DNA of 64,000 nt, from the NCBI GenBank assembly GCA_043557195.1, contig CP121314.1, positions 2,728,001 through 2,792,000 on the forward strand, given 5' to 3'. Position numbers and translations under genes: made by a program. The stretch is from Jejuia sp043557195. GTDB taxonomy: Bacteria > Bacteroidota > Bacteroidia > Flavobacteriales > Flavobacteriaceae. The notes beneath the pieces are model-generated. The model made no database searches. It was not told the DNA's origin and saw only the letters and a program-made list of their open reading frames with translations. Each line of letters opens with the position of its first letter. Position 1 is the stretch's first letter. Of the stretch, positions 17,244 to 26,145 are shown one piece after another.

Positions 17244-18284
17244 ATGGAATACGATTATATTATCGTAGGTTTAGGTTTGGCTGGTATTAGTTTTTGTGAG
17301 CAATTGCGAAGCCATAATAAAACCTTTGTGGTGTTTGATGATGGTTCTCAAAAATCATCAACAGTAGCTGGAGGTTTATATAATCCAGTGGTGTTAAAAC
17401 GTTTTACTTCTATTTGGAAAGGAGATGAGCAATTGAGTTTAGCGCTAGATCACTACAAAAATTTAGAGCAACTTCTCAAAGTAACACTAGATTATAAAAT
17501 TCCTGTTTATAGAAAATTTGCTTCTGTCGAAGAACAGAATAATTGGTTTACAGCTTCAGATAAACCAAAGCTCACCAAATACCTTTCTAATACCATTATT
17601 TCGAATACCAATGAGGCTATTAATGCTGAATTTGGATTTGGAGAAGTATTACAAACGGGTCGTATAGATGTAAATAAGCTCATTATATCGTATAAAACCT
17701 TTTTAGGCTATCATCAAGCGTTAATCCAGGAATCATTCAATTATGACACTTTAAAAATTGAAGAAGAGTATTTGTCTTATAAAGACGTTTTTGCAAAAAA
17801 TATCGTGTTTTCCGAAGGTTTTGGAGTAACCAAAAACCCGTTTTTCAAAAACTTGCCGTTAAGCCCAACAAAAGGTGAATTGCTCACCATTTACGCACCT
17901 GAATTAAAAATTGATTTTGTATTAAAAGGACCAGTATTTCTAATTCCGATAGGAAACGATTTATATGTTGTAGGTGCTACCTACGAATTAAATGATTTAA
18001 CTCACAAGACTACTGATAAAGGCAAAACCAAACTTTTAGAAGGGCTGAAAAGTATGATTTCTTGTCCGTTTGAAATCATAAAGCAAGTAGCAGGAATTCG
18101 TCCAACGGTAAGAGATAGACGTCCTTTAGTTGGGCAACATGAGAAGTATAAAAATATGTATTTATTAAACGGATTGGGTACTCGAGGTGTTATGATTGGA
18201 CCTTATGTAGCTAAACAACTCTTCGAATTTATAGAGAAAGATAAGCCTTTAGAAAAAGAAATGAGTTTATCTAGATTGCGTTAA
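17244..18284 (+). CDS. FAD-dependent oxidoreductase (DAO family)
   Basis: 346 aa. N-terminal Rossmann dinucleotide-binding motif DYIIVGLGLAGISFCEQL (GxGxxG) and a C-terminal block typical of glycine-oxidase/D-amino-acid-oxidase-like enzymes (GIRPTVRDRRPLVGQH ... LLNGLGTRGVMIGPYVAKQL). Substrate unknown. A gene of this type commonly follows gldN in Flavobacteriia. It has its own promoter and is separated by a terminator from gldN, so it is not part of that operon. It converges on the DUF983 gene with a 4-base overlap. Confidence 0.9.
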   Translation: MEYDYIIVGLGLAGISFCEQLRSHNKTFVVFDDGSQKSSTVAGGLYNPVVLKRFTSIWKGDEQLSLALDHYKNLEQLLKVTLDYKIPVYRKFASVEEQNNWFTASDKPKLTKYLSNTIISNTNEAINAEFGFGEVLQTGRIDVNKLIISYKTFLGYHQALIQESFNYDTLKIEEEYLSYKDVFAKNIVFSEGFGVTKNPFFKNLPLSPTKGELLTIYAPELKIDFVLKGPVFLIPIGNDLYVVGATYELNDLTHKTTDKGKTKLLEGLKSMISCPFEIIKQVAGIRPTVRDRRPLVGQHEKYKNMYLLNGLGTRGVMIGPYVAKQLFEFIEKDKPLEKEMSLSRLR

Positions 18285-18670
18285 TCTTTTCCTTTCACCA
18301 AAGTTTCATCGTAACTCATAAACATATTAATCCAAATATTTCTAGAAAGTCTCATAATTATTGGCATAAAAACAACCAAAGTGCCAACTATGGAAATAAA
18401 GGTAACTTTTAAATTTGCGCCAAGAATCAAATTGCTAATCACAAAAGCAGCAACGCCAAAGGCAATACCAACGGCATAACTTACATACATTGCGCCATAA
18501 AAAAACGATGGTTCAATCCTGTATTTAGTGTTACAATGAGAGCAGCGTTCATTTACTTTTAATGTCTCAGAAAGCGCATAAGCATTTTTATTGCTATACA
18601 TAGATTCTTGATGACATTTAGGGCAACTGCCGGTAAAAATGCTATAAATTTTTGTTCCTTTTTTAAACAT
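18281..18670 (-). CDS. DUF983 family protein (zinc-ribbon membrane protein)
   Basis: 129 aa. Two CxxC pairs near the N-terminus (CPKCHQES and CSHCNTKY) suggest a cytoplasmic zinc ribbon; two transmembrane helices follow (about 53-75 and 83-106). This layout is that of DUF983 proteins, whose function is unknown. Its 3' end overlaps the convergent oxidoreductase gene by 4 bases. It has a clear promoter at 18708-18741 on the minus strand. Confidence 0.88.
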   Translation of the reverse strand: MFKKGTKIYSIFTGSCPKCHQESMYSNKNAYALSETLKVNERCSHCNTKYRIEPSFFYGAMYVSYAVGIAFGVAAFVISNLILGANLKVTFISIVGTLVVFMPIIMRLSRNIWINMFMSYDETLVKGKD

Positions 18671-18707
18671 TTATTTTAATGTATTTTTGCTCGCGAAAAC
18701 AGTATTG

Positions 18708-18741
18708 CAAAGGTATAAGTTTAAAAGTTTAAATACTGCAA
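18708..18741 (-). promoter_or_regulatory. Promoter of the DUF983 gene
   Basis: On the minus strand TTG (18739-18741), 23 bases, TACCTTTG (18708-18715), matching the Bacteroidetes consensus. Confidence 0.5.
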
Positions 18742-18757
18742 CCTAAGTCACATTTCT

Positions 18758-20668
18758 ATGCTTAATATTCATAATCTTTCTATTTCGTTTCAAGGAGAAT
18801 ACCTCTTTGAAGATATCACCTTTAAGCTTGGGAATGGTGACCGTGTGGGGTTAATTGGTAAAAATGGTGCTGGAAAATCTACTATGCTCAAAATTTTATC
18901 AAAGGAGTTGGAGCCAGATTCAGGGCAAATTGCAGCAGACAAAACCCTTAAAATAGGGTTTCTAAAACAAGATATAGATTTTGTTTTTGGTAGAACTGTT
19001 TTAGAAGAAGCTTATGAGGCCTTTACCGAAATAAAGGATTTAGAAGCTAAAATGGAGGACATTAATACCCAGTTGGCAGAACGCACCGATTATGAAAGTG
19101 AGGGCTATAACCAATTGATGATTGATATTAATGATTTACAACATCAATATGAAATTATTGGCGGTTATAACTATCAAGGCAATACGGAGAAAATTCTACA
19201 AGGATTAGGATTTAAAAGAGGTGACTTTAATAGCCTTACGGATACCTTTTCGGGAGGATGGCGTATGCGTATTGAGTTGGCAAAATTGCTATTACAAGAC
19301 AATGATATATTACTTCTCGATGAGCCAACAAACCACTTGGATATAGAATCGATAATTTGGCTTGAGGGTTTTCTAAAGAATTATGCGGGAGCAGTTGTTA
19401 TTGTGTCTCACGATAAGATGTTCTTAGATAATGTTACTAACAGAACTATTGAGATTTCATTAGGTCGTATTTATGATTATCCAAAGCCATACACAAAGTA
19501 TTTGGTATTACGGGAAGAGATTAGAGAACAGCAATTAGCCTCTCAAAAAAACCAACAAAAGCAAATAGAACATACTGAGAAGCTTATTGAAAAGTTTAGA
19601 GCAAAAGCATCAAAGGCTACTATGGCGCAATCGCTTATCAAAAAATTAGATAAAATAGATCGCATAGAAGTAGATGAAGATGATAATAGTGTGATGACAC
19701 TTAATTTTCCAGTATCTATTACGCCTGGTAAAGTAGTTGTTGAAGCTGAAAATATTTCTAAAAACTATGGAGAGAATCAAGTTTTAAAAGCTATTAATTT
19801 ATTAATAGAACGAGATAGTAAAACGGCTTTTGTTGGGCAAAACGGACAAGGAAAATCTACTTTGGCTAAAATTATAGTTGGTGAAATAAAGTATAATGGA
19901 CATTTAAAACTGGGACATAATGTGCAAATAGGCTATTTTGCACAAAACCAAGCGGAATATTTAGACGGTAATAAAACCGTATTAGATACCATGATTGATG
20001 CTGCGAACGAAAGTAATAGAAGTAAGGTTCGAGACATTTTAGGATCATTTTTATTTAGAGGCGATGAAGTTGAAAAATATGTAAGAGTACTTTCTGGAGG
20101 AGAACGTAATCGCTTAGCATTAGCAAAATTGATGTTGCAACCCTTTAATGTACTTATTATGGATGAGCCAACGAATCACCTGGATATAAAATCTAAAAAT
20201 GTACTTAAAGAAGCCTTAAAACGTTTTGAAGGTACGCTGATTTTGGTATCGCACGATAGAGATTTTCTTCAAGGTTTAACAAATTTAGTATATGAGTTTA
20301 AAGATCATAGAATAAAGGAATACCTTGGTGATATAGATTATTATCTTGAGCAACGACAGGTTGAAAATTTACGAGAAGTAGAAAAGCGAACTATAATTAA
20401 AGAAGAGCCAAAAGAAAAGAAACAGCATTCATATCAAGATCAAAAGAAATTAAAATCTTTAAATAATAAACTTAGTAATTTAGAATCTAAGATAGGTGTT
20501 CTTGAAAAGGATATAAAAGGTATTGATTTAGAGCTTGAAATTAATTACCATGAGTTAACTTCAGAGCCTAATTTTTTCGATAATTATCAAAAAAAGAAGA
20601 CAGATTTAGAACAACTTATGGCACAATGGGAAGGGATTCAATTGGAAATTGAACAGTTAACCGAGTGA
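18758..20668 (+). CDS. ABC-F family ATPase (ribosome-associated, Uup/EttA-like)
   Basis: 636 aa. Two ABC ATPase domains in one chain without membrane segments. Domain 1: GKNGAGKST, signature FSGGWRMR, Walker B LLLDEPTNHLD. Domain 2: GQNGQGKST, LSGGERNR, LIMDEPTNHLD. The linker between them (about 245-315, rich in Gln/Lys/Glu) is the P-site tRNA interaction motif region, and the charged C-terminal segment is a predicted coiled coil. ABC-F proteins act on ribosomes, clearing stalled states or regulating translation. The exact subfamily cannot be settled by eye; a resistance role is not indicated. Confidence 0.93.
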   Translation: MLNIHNLSISFQGEYLFEDITFKLGNGDRVGLIGKNGAGKSTMLKILSKELEPDSGQIAADKTLKIGFLKQDIDFVFGRTVLEEAYEAFTEIKDLEAKMEDINTQLAERTDYESEGYNQLMIDINDLQHQYEIIGGYNYQGNTEKILQGLGFKRGDFNSLTDTFSGGWRMRIELAKLLLQDNDILLLDEPTNHLDIESIIWLEGFLKNYAGAVVIVSHDKMFLDNVTNRTIEISLGRIYDYPKPYTKYLVLREEIREQQLASQKNQQKQIEHTEKLIEKFRAKASKATMAQSLIKKLDKIDRIEVDEDDNSVMTLNFPVSITPGKVVVEAENISKNYGENQVLKAINLLIERDSKTAFVGQNGQGKSTLAKIIVGEIKYNGHLKLGHNVQIGYFAQNQAEYLDGNKTVLDTMIDAANESNRSKVRDILGSFLFRGDEVEKYVRVLSGGERNRLALAKLMLQPFNVLIMDEPTNHLDIKSKNVLKEALKRFEGTLILVSHDRDFLQGLTNLVYEFKDHRIKEYLGDIDYYLEQRQVENLREVEKRTIIKEEPKEKKQHSYQDQKKLKSLNNKLSNLESKIGVLEKDIKGIDLELEINYHELTSEPNFFDNYQKKKTDLEQLMAQWEGIQLEIEQLTE

Positions 20669-20765
20669 AAATGTTAAAATTTATTGCATTTCATCGATAA
20701 AAATAGTTTTTAATCTGAATTAGTCCTATTTTCGTACATGAAATTAGTCCTAAATCAACCTAAAG

Positions 20766-21590
20766 ATGAAAAATTTAAAGTATACAATTTTAACTTTTCT
20801 AATCACGTTTGCAGCTTTTGCAAATGTTTCCAATAGTGAGAAAGAAGCCTTATTGGCGTTGTACAATAGCACGAATGGAGCAGAATGGAATTCTACATGG
20901 GATACTGCAACACCAATTGATACTTGGTATGGTATTAAAATTGAAAACAATCAAATCACAGAAATTAATTTACCTTTTAATAACCTACAAGGAGAGTTGC
21001 CATCTGAAATAGGTAACCTTACTGGTTTAACAAAATTAAATTTAGGTTTTAATGGTTTAACTGGCACTGTGCCAACAGCATTGAGCAATCTTCAAAATTT
21101 AGAAGTTTTAGAATTATTCATGAATAAGTTTGAAGGTGAAATTCCAGCTGAACTTGGCAAATTAAAAAAGCTTAAATCTCTAAAATTATACAGTAACAAG
21201 TTATCAGGAAATATTCCATTATCAATAATGGGATTAACAAATCTTGAAGAACTTTTAATTGGGAGTAACTATTTAACTGGTAATATTCCAAGAGAAATCC
21301 AAGCACTTACGAAACTAAAGAAATTTAGTGTTATGGATAATAAGATGGATGGTGAGATACCAGTAGAGATGGCTCAATTAACAGAGTTGGAAGAATTGTT
21401 ATTATCAACCAATGAGTTCACAGGTGATGTGCCAATTGAATTTATCAATTTAACTAAGTTAAATACCATAATGGTTAGTGATAATAAGTTGAATAAGGAA
21501 TATATCAGCGTTTCTGGTAAAAACCCACCATCTTTAATGTTAATAGAGTCTGGTAGTGCTACAGCTGTGATGGATGTTGAAAAAGAATAG
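20766..21590 (+). CDS. Secreted leucine-rich-repeat protein
   Basis: 274 aa. Signal peptide (LKYTILTFLITFAAFANVS), then an LRR N-cap (SEKEALLALYNSTNGAEWNSTWD) and about seven plant-type LRRs of 24 residues with the pattern LxxLxLxxNxLxGxIPxxL (e.g. LPSEIGNLTGLTKLNLGFNGLTGTVP). No T9SS sorting domain or lipobox is visible, so it is probably periplasmic or released. Function probably binding; ligand unknown. A terminator follows. Confidence 0.88.
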   Translation: MKNLKYTILTFLITFAAFANVSNSEKEALLALYNSTNGAEWNSTWDTATPIDTWYGIKIENNQITEINLPFNNLQGELPSEIGNLTGLTKLNLGFNGLTGTVPTALSNLQNLEVLELFMNKFEGEIPAELGKLKKLKSLKLYSNKLSGNIPLSIMGLTNLEELLIGSNYLTGNIPREIQALTKLKKFSVMDNKMDGEIPVEMAQLTELEELLLSTNEFTGDVPIEFINLTKLNTIMVSDNKLNKEYISVSGKNPPSLMLIESGSATAVMDVEKE

Positions 21591-21623
21591 TTATAAAGAA
21601 TATTTTCATAAATAGTTAATGGT

Positions 21624-21657
21624 AAAAAAGATACACAGTCGTGTATCTTTTTTTTAT
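21624..21657 (+). terminator. Rho-independent terminator after the LRR gene
   Basis: Perfect 13-bp stem AAAAAAGATACAC / GTGTATCTTTTTT with a 4-base loop and T-run. Confidence 0.9.
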
Positions 21658-21665
21658 TTTTGAAG

Positions 21666-21848
21666 ATGCTTGAACATCATTTTACTTGCCCATATTGTTG
21701 GGAACATATTTCTATGTTGTTGGATGATTCTGTAATTCTTCAAGAATATATAGAAGATTGCGAAGTGTGTTGCAACCCCATACAAATTAGGATACAATTT
21801 CAAAATTCTGAAATCACAGAGTTTCAAGCGAGTAGCATAGAGCAGTAA
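21666..21848 (+). CDS. CPXCG motif-containing small cysteine-rich protein
   Basis: 60 aa from ATG 21666 (MLEHHFTCPYCWEHISML). Two metal-binding clusters, FTCPYCWE and CEVCCNPIQI, form the zinc-ribbon of the CPXCG family; function unknown. An in-frame TTG at 21660 would add two residues but lies right after a terminator T-run, so the ATG is preferred. Its shortness and position just upstream of a tRNA gene make it easy to overlook. Confidence 0.82.
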   Translation: MLEHHFTCPYCWEHISMLLDDSVILQEYIEDCEVCCNPIQIRIQFQNSEITEFQASSIEQ

Positions 21849-21866
21849 TTTTTTCCATTTAAACGC

Positions 21867-21896
21867 TTGTTAAATCTAAAAAGGATTGTATATTTG
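21867..21896 (+). promoter_or_regulatory. Promoter of the initiator tRNA gene
   Basis: TTG (21867-21869), 19 bases, TATATTTG (21889-21896): a full match to the Bacteroidetes consensus, 71 bases before the tRNA. Confidence 0.7.
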
Positions 21897-21967
21897 CAGT
21901 CCGAAATGATTTGGTCGGCATTATGAACCGAAAGTTAAAAGCTAAGTAAATCATTTTAGAATTAAAT

Positions 21968-22043
<76 letters not shown>

Positions 22044-22046
22044 AAT

Positions 22047-22076
22047 AAGAGTAATCAGAAATGGTTACTCTTTTTT
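22047..22076 (+). terminator. Terminator after tRNA-fMet
   Basis: Stem AAGAGTAA-TCA / TGG-TTACTCTT with a GAAA loop, followed by six T. Confidence 0.8.
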
Positions 22077-22194
22077 ATTTCGATAATACTGCTTCTATTA
22101 TAACAACTTTGTAGAAGTTATAAAACCCTAATAATATAGAGTCAGATATAGTTTAGTTTTTGATATATTAATGATTTATTGAGAAGTATCTTTA

Positions 22195-22707
22195 TTAACT
22201 AAAACTTTTAAGTAAAATACTAGCATGTAAATACTTCTTGTTTTTTCTAAAATCCGTCTTTTTTTCAAACTCAAGATTTATAATCTCACCATACTTGGTT
22301 TTTTGTTCTAGATGATAAATCAATTTCAAGATGTTGTTGTATGCACCTTCAACTTCGAATTGATACGTGTTTACTGAAATATCGTTATTCTTAACTTTAT
22401 GAGGCTCTAAAAAGCCAACAACCTTCAAATCATTTTTATCAGAAAAAGATGTGATGGTTTCTAAAAGGTTATTTTGGATGGAGTTCCCATTAATCTGATA
22501 CTTATTTAAAATAGAATCGTAATACTTTTGTTTTTGCTTTAAAAGGGACAGTTGTTTAGGTGTGTTTTTGAATAGAACTTCTTCCTGTTGCAGTAATCTA
22601 TATTCCATTCTTAAATGTATTGTTTTAGATAGCGCAAGTTTATAGCATAGAAACATTAAGACAAAAAAGCCCAAAACCAAAGCAATATTTTTTGATTTGC
22701 TATTCAT
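22195..22707 (-). CDS. GspM/PilO-like inner-membrane assembly protein
   Basis: 170 aa. One N-terminal membrane segment (NIALVLGFFVLMFLCYKLAL), a helical charged stretch (about 30-75), then a small alpha/beta C-terminal domain (VNTYQFEVEGAYNNILKLIYHLEQ), the ferredoxin-like pattern of PilO/GspM. Sequence identity to named proteins cannot be claimed; the call rests on size, topology and place. It is the last gene of the minus-strand arm, and its start overlaps the end of the GspL-like gene by 8 bases. In T4P/T2SS, PilN-PilO (GspL-GspM) pairs form the inner-membrane platform alignment complex. Confidence 0.7.
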   Translation of the reverse strand: MNSKSKNIALVLGFFVLMFLCYKLALSKTIHLRMEYRLLQQEEVLFKNTPKQLSLLKQKQKYYDSILNKYQINGNSIQNNLLETITSFSDKNDLKVVGFLEPHKVKNNDISVNTYQFEVEGAYNNILKLIYHLEQKTKYGEIINLEFEKKTDFRKNKKYLHASILLKSFS

Positions 22708-23911
22708 CCTTCAAGTATACTTTTAGGTTGAAGTTGGATATGTTTTTACTAATATCACTATAATCTATAACCTCAATATGATCTATCCATTCAATTTTCT
22801 CCAGTTTAGTAATCCATTTTGAGTAAAGATTACTGTTATTTGAAGTTCCAGAGAATATCATTCTATTTTTATCTACTGTAACGGGTTTATCCTTTTTTAT
22901 GCGACGTTGAAGCGGTTGATAATTAAATTCTGAAAGTAATATGGATTGTGGTAAACTGGTAATAATGGTATTGACGTAAAATGAACTTTTGGATGTGTTA
23001 TTTTTGAGTATGTCCTCTGTTAATTTTTGTGATTTTTCAACTTCAGTTTTCAGTTCAACAATATCATTTTTTGTAATTTGATTTAGTTGTGACGTTTCTC
23101 GTAATGTGTTAACCTTTTCAAAATAGCAATTGAAAAACAAAAAATTAACCAGCAAAATGAGAAGTATGGAAACTAACCCCATTTTTAGAAACTGATGAAA
23201 AAACCTTGAATGCTTAAATTCAGATAGCAATTCATTTTTTCTGTTTTCAAAGTTGCTAGAATTTGCACTTGTATTTATTATGATATTTAAAGCTCCTGAG
23301 CAAGAAAGCAAATAGTTACTAGAAATATCCAAACCATTAATATCATAGTCTACTTCATTTGTATCATTCTCTAGTTCAATACTAGATATCATGTTATTTG
23401 GCACACTGATATTTGAGTTTGATGTATATATCTGCTCATCTCTAAAGAAATTTAATATGTGTGAGATATTCATATTACCTAAGGAAAATCCTAAAACATT
23501 AATTTTTTGTTCAGAATACTTCATTAGAACCTCATCCACATAGGCTTTTCTACAAATGGAAATGAAGTTTGTATTTTTTCCATCAATCATTTCATAATAA
23601 AAGGCATCTGCATTAATATTTGGAAAGGCAACATTGATAGGCTTTGAATGATTGTTTTGTTCATTAGAGATTTTGCAAGATTTAGTTAAAACCTGATCAT
23701 CATTAATTATTAAAACTACTGGCCAACTTTTTTTAAGCTTTTCAAAAATCTCGTCTGTAGATTTAACAGAAAAACTATGCTCAATAAGAATTTCTTTTTT
23801 AGTTTTTTTCAGGATAGAGCAATAGATAATTGGCTCATTATTTTTAACTGTATGTTCTATACCGCAAAAGCGGTCTCCATATAGCATATATGTTTTTAGA
23901 AATTTAAGCAT
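22700..23911 (-). CDS. GspL-like protein (PilM-like plus PilN-like in one chain)
   Basis: 403 aa. A cytoplasmic N-terminal region of about 235 residues is followed by one membrane helix (about 243-262, FLKMGLVSILLILLVNFLFF). The periplasmic part has a coiled coil (VNTLRETSQLNQITKNDIVEL) and a small domain typical of PilN ('ISSNNSNLYSKWITKLEKIEWIDHIEVIDYSD'-type pattern). The arrangement equals GspL, i.e. actin-like PilM fused to PilN. No ATP-binding motifs of PilM are obvious in the N-terminal part, which is strongly diverged. The ATG shares one base with the secretin stop. Family call is inferred from layout and operon position. Confidence 0.68.
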   Translation of the reverse strand: MLKFLKTYMLYGDRFCGIEHTVKNNEPIIYCSILKKTKKEILIEHSFSVKSTDEIFEKLKKSWPVVLIINDDQVLTKSCKISNEQNNHSKPINVAFPNINADAFYYEMIDGKNTNFISICRKAYVDEVLMKYSEQKINVLGFSLGNMNISHILNFFRDEQIYTSNSNISVPNNMISSIELENDTNEVDYDINGLDISSNYLLSCSGALNIIINTSANSSNFENRKNELLSEFKHSRFFHQFLKMGLVSILLILLVNFLFFNCYFEKVNTLRETSQLNQITKNDIVELKTEVEKSQKLTEDILKNNTSKSSFYVNTIITSLPQSILLSEFNYQPLQRRIKKDKPVTVDKNRMIFSGTSNNSNLYSKWITKLEKIEWIDHIEVIDYSDISKNISNFNLKVYLKDE

Positions 23912-26133
23912 TAATAGATGATAGTTGGCTTTATAAAAACGGTTAATTTGGCTTTGGATGCTTCTCTCTTTCTAGAACTAAACAACCATTTCACCACAGG
24001 AACCCTTGCAAGAAAAGGCACTCCAGAACCTGAATTACTGCGTCGTTGTTCTTCTAAACCACCTAAAACTACAATATCCTGATCCTGTACCCTGATAATA
24101 GAACTAAACTCACGAGAGCTTATATCTGGTGGTGCATTTTCATCGATACGGTCCCCAAAACTGGATTGAATCACAAAAATATCCAAAGTCACTTGTCCAT
24201 CACCAGACACCAATGGTTTTATAGTCAATCCTAATTCAGCATCAATAGGTTCGTAATTTGTGATTTCAGAAGTTTGAGGATTATCTGTTCCATAAATGTT
24301 TCGTTGAGTCACGGTGTAATATGACGTTTCACCATTTGAAAATGTGGCACGATGCCCATTAAGAGTTGATAGTTTAGGTGTCGACTTAATTTTAAGGTTG
24401 CCATTACTTTCCATTGCTTTTATTGTAGCAAAAAAATTAGGAATAACCTTGCCAAGGTTTAATCGATCGAAACCGTTAAAACCATTGATGACTTTGTTAA
24501 TAGTCCTAGCTCCAAGAGTTAAATCTGTAGTTGGAAAAATACCACCTCTAGTCTCAGAGGGTTCGTCGCCAATACCCCAAGTTACTCCAGTTTCAATGGT
24601 ATTGTTTCTGCCAACTTCCACGAACATAACCTCAATTAAAACTACAGGTACGGTTTTGTCAATGTATGTAATAAACTCCTTTAACCTTTCAATTTTAGCA
24701 CTAGAACCAGTAACATATAAACTATTTAACTCAGGGTCAACTTGAATATCCAAATCATTGGAGATTTCTGGAGGTATTATTTCATCAATGGTTTGGGATA
24801 CTCCGTTAGAACTATTTGAATTATTGCCAAATCTATTTCCGTTCTGTAATCTGCCATTATTAGACCTATTTACAGAGTTATTATTAAAACCATTTTGATT
24901 AACTCCAGAACTAAAATTCCTATTATAATCACCATAGTTATTCCCAAGGTTTCTACCAACAGTTCTACTTCTTGAATTACCGCCTTCAGGATCTGAAAGC
25001 AATTCAACAGAACGATGCATCAAATGGATAACTTCAATTTTCCGAACACTTAATTGGTTTTCCGTTCCAAAAAAGTAAGTGTTACCTTCTTTTTTAAAGG
25101 TGAATTGTGAGGTATTATTTGAAGGAGTACTATTTTGATTTTGGTTATTAGGTCTATTTGTCGTATTAGTTTGAGCATTAGTCCCATCAGAAGAATTTGT
25201 TTGAGAAATAGCGACTTGAGATTCGAATATTTTCACCAACAGTTTATCAAAGGAAATGGACTCTGTTTTAAAAGTTACAGTGCCTGCTTCATCTAGTGGC
25301 GTAGCAGTAAAAACATCTAATTTTAAATCTTGACTTAGATTGGTAATAATTGTTGCAATAGATGTGTTTCTAAAATCTACCTTAATCAATTTATTTTCAA
25401 AGTCTAGTACATTATAATCTTGATTTTGGATGTTTCTTAGTCTAGATACCTGTTGCGCATTATTATTTTTTAAATCGTTTTCTTCAAACAAAAAGAAACC
25501 TTCATTAGTTTTTTCAACATAAAGATTATTGGATAACGCGAGTGTATGCATTGCAGATTCAAAGGGCATATCTTTGAAATAGGCAGTTAAAACTTTGTTT
25601 TCCAAACCAGGGGAGAAAACAAGATTTTTTGCTGTTTTGTCCATAATCGTTTTAAAAACATCATAAAGTTTATTGTTTTTTGCATCGAGGGAAATGCTTG
25701 ATATATCTGGATTAAATTCAACTATAATATGATATTCTTTTTTAGATAAATCAGGCTTTTTATATTTCTTTATAGCAAGAATACTTCCTGTAAAATCAAT
25801 AGTTAAACTATATTCTTTACACAGAAAGACTAACAAGTCTGCAACTTTTACATTGGAGAAGTTATTGTTCGAAATGGTTATGCTTTCCAGCTCTTTTGAA
25901 ATATTAATATTGACATCGTGAGCATTGGAAATCCCTAAAATAAAATTGGAAAGCGTGATGTTACTCACATTTATATCTGTCTTAGCTTCATCATTTAATC
26001 CTGGGCTTTCTAATGAAAGCAATTCCAATTGATTTTTTATGAGAGTCAGCCGTTCATTTTCAGAAACTGGTTCTGTCGATTGCGAGAATGCAAATGCACT
26101 AATCAGTAATATAAGGTATAATAGTTTTTTCAT
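23911..26133 (-). CDS. Secretin (GspD/PilQ family) outer-membrane channel
   Basis: 740 aa. Signal peptide (KKLLYLILLISAFAFSQS), then STN/N0-like and N1-type repeats (about 40-260). The C-terminal secretin domain (about 480-740) includes 'VVLIEVMFVEVGRNNTIETGVTWGIG' and the gate/C-terminal motif 'GSGVPFLARVPVVKWLFSSR' (V-P-x-L-x-x-x-P-V-x-x-W-L-F). Two Asn/Ser-rich low-complexity inserts are unusual, about 315-345 and 385-445. It would form the outer-membrane pore of the machine. No GspS-type pilotin is recognised, though two lipoproteins occur in the other arm. Sits between the GspE and GspL genes in a tight operon. Confidence 0.92.
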   Translation of the reverse strand: MKKLLYLILLISAFAFSQSTEPVSENERLTLIKNQLELLSLESPGLNDEAKTDINVSNITLSNFILGISNAHDVNINISKELESITISNNNFSNVKVADLLVFLCKEYSLTIDFTGSILAIKKYKKPDLSKKEYHIIVEFNPDISSISLDAKNNKLYDVFKTIMDKTAKNLVFSPGLENKVLTAYFKDMPFESAMHTLALSNNLYVEKTNEGFFLFEENDLKNNNAQQVSRLRNIQNQDYNVLDFENKLIKVDFRNTSIATIITNLSQDLKLDVFTATPLDEAGTVTFKTESISFDKLLVKIFESQVAISQTNSSDGTNAQTNTTNRPNNQNQNSTPSNNTSQFTFKKEGNTYFFGTENQLSVRKIEVIHLMHRSVELLSDPEGGNSRSRTVGRNLGNNYGDYNRNFSSGVNQNGFNNNSVNRSNNGRLQNGNRFGNNSNSSNGVSQTIDEIIPPEISNDLDIQVDPELNSLYVTGSSAKIERLKEFITYIDKTVPVVLIEVMFVEVGRNNTIETGVTWGIGDEPSETRGGIFPTTDLTLGARTINKVINGFNGFDRLNLGKVIPNFFATIKAMESNGNLKIKSTPKLSTLNGHRATFSNGETSYYTVTQRNIYGTDNPQTSEITNYEPIDAELGLTIKPLVSGDGQVTLDIFVIQSSFGDRIDENAPPDISSREFSSIIRVQDQDIVVLGGLEEQRRSNSGSGVPFLARVPVVKWLFSSRKREASKAKLTVFIKPTIIY

Positions 26134-26145
26134 CTGAAATTCTTA

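Noticed and set aside
24344..24745. 133-codon open frame on the plus strand inside the secretin gene
   Set aside because: It is antisense to a well supported secretin and shows no recognisable domain.
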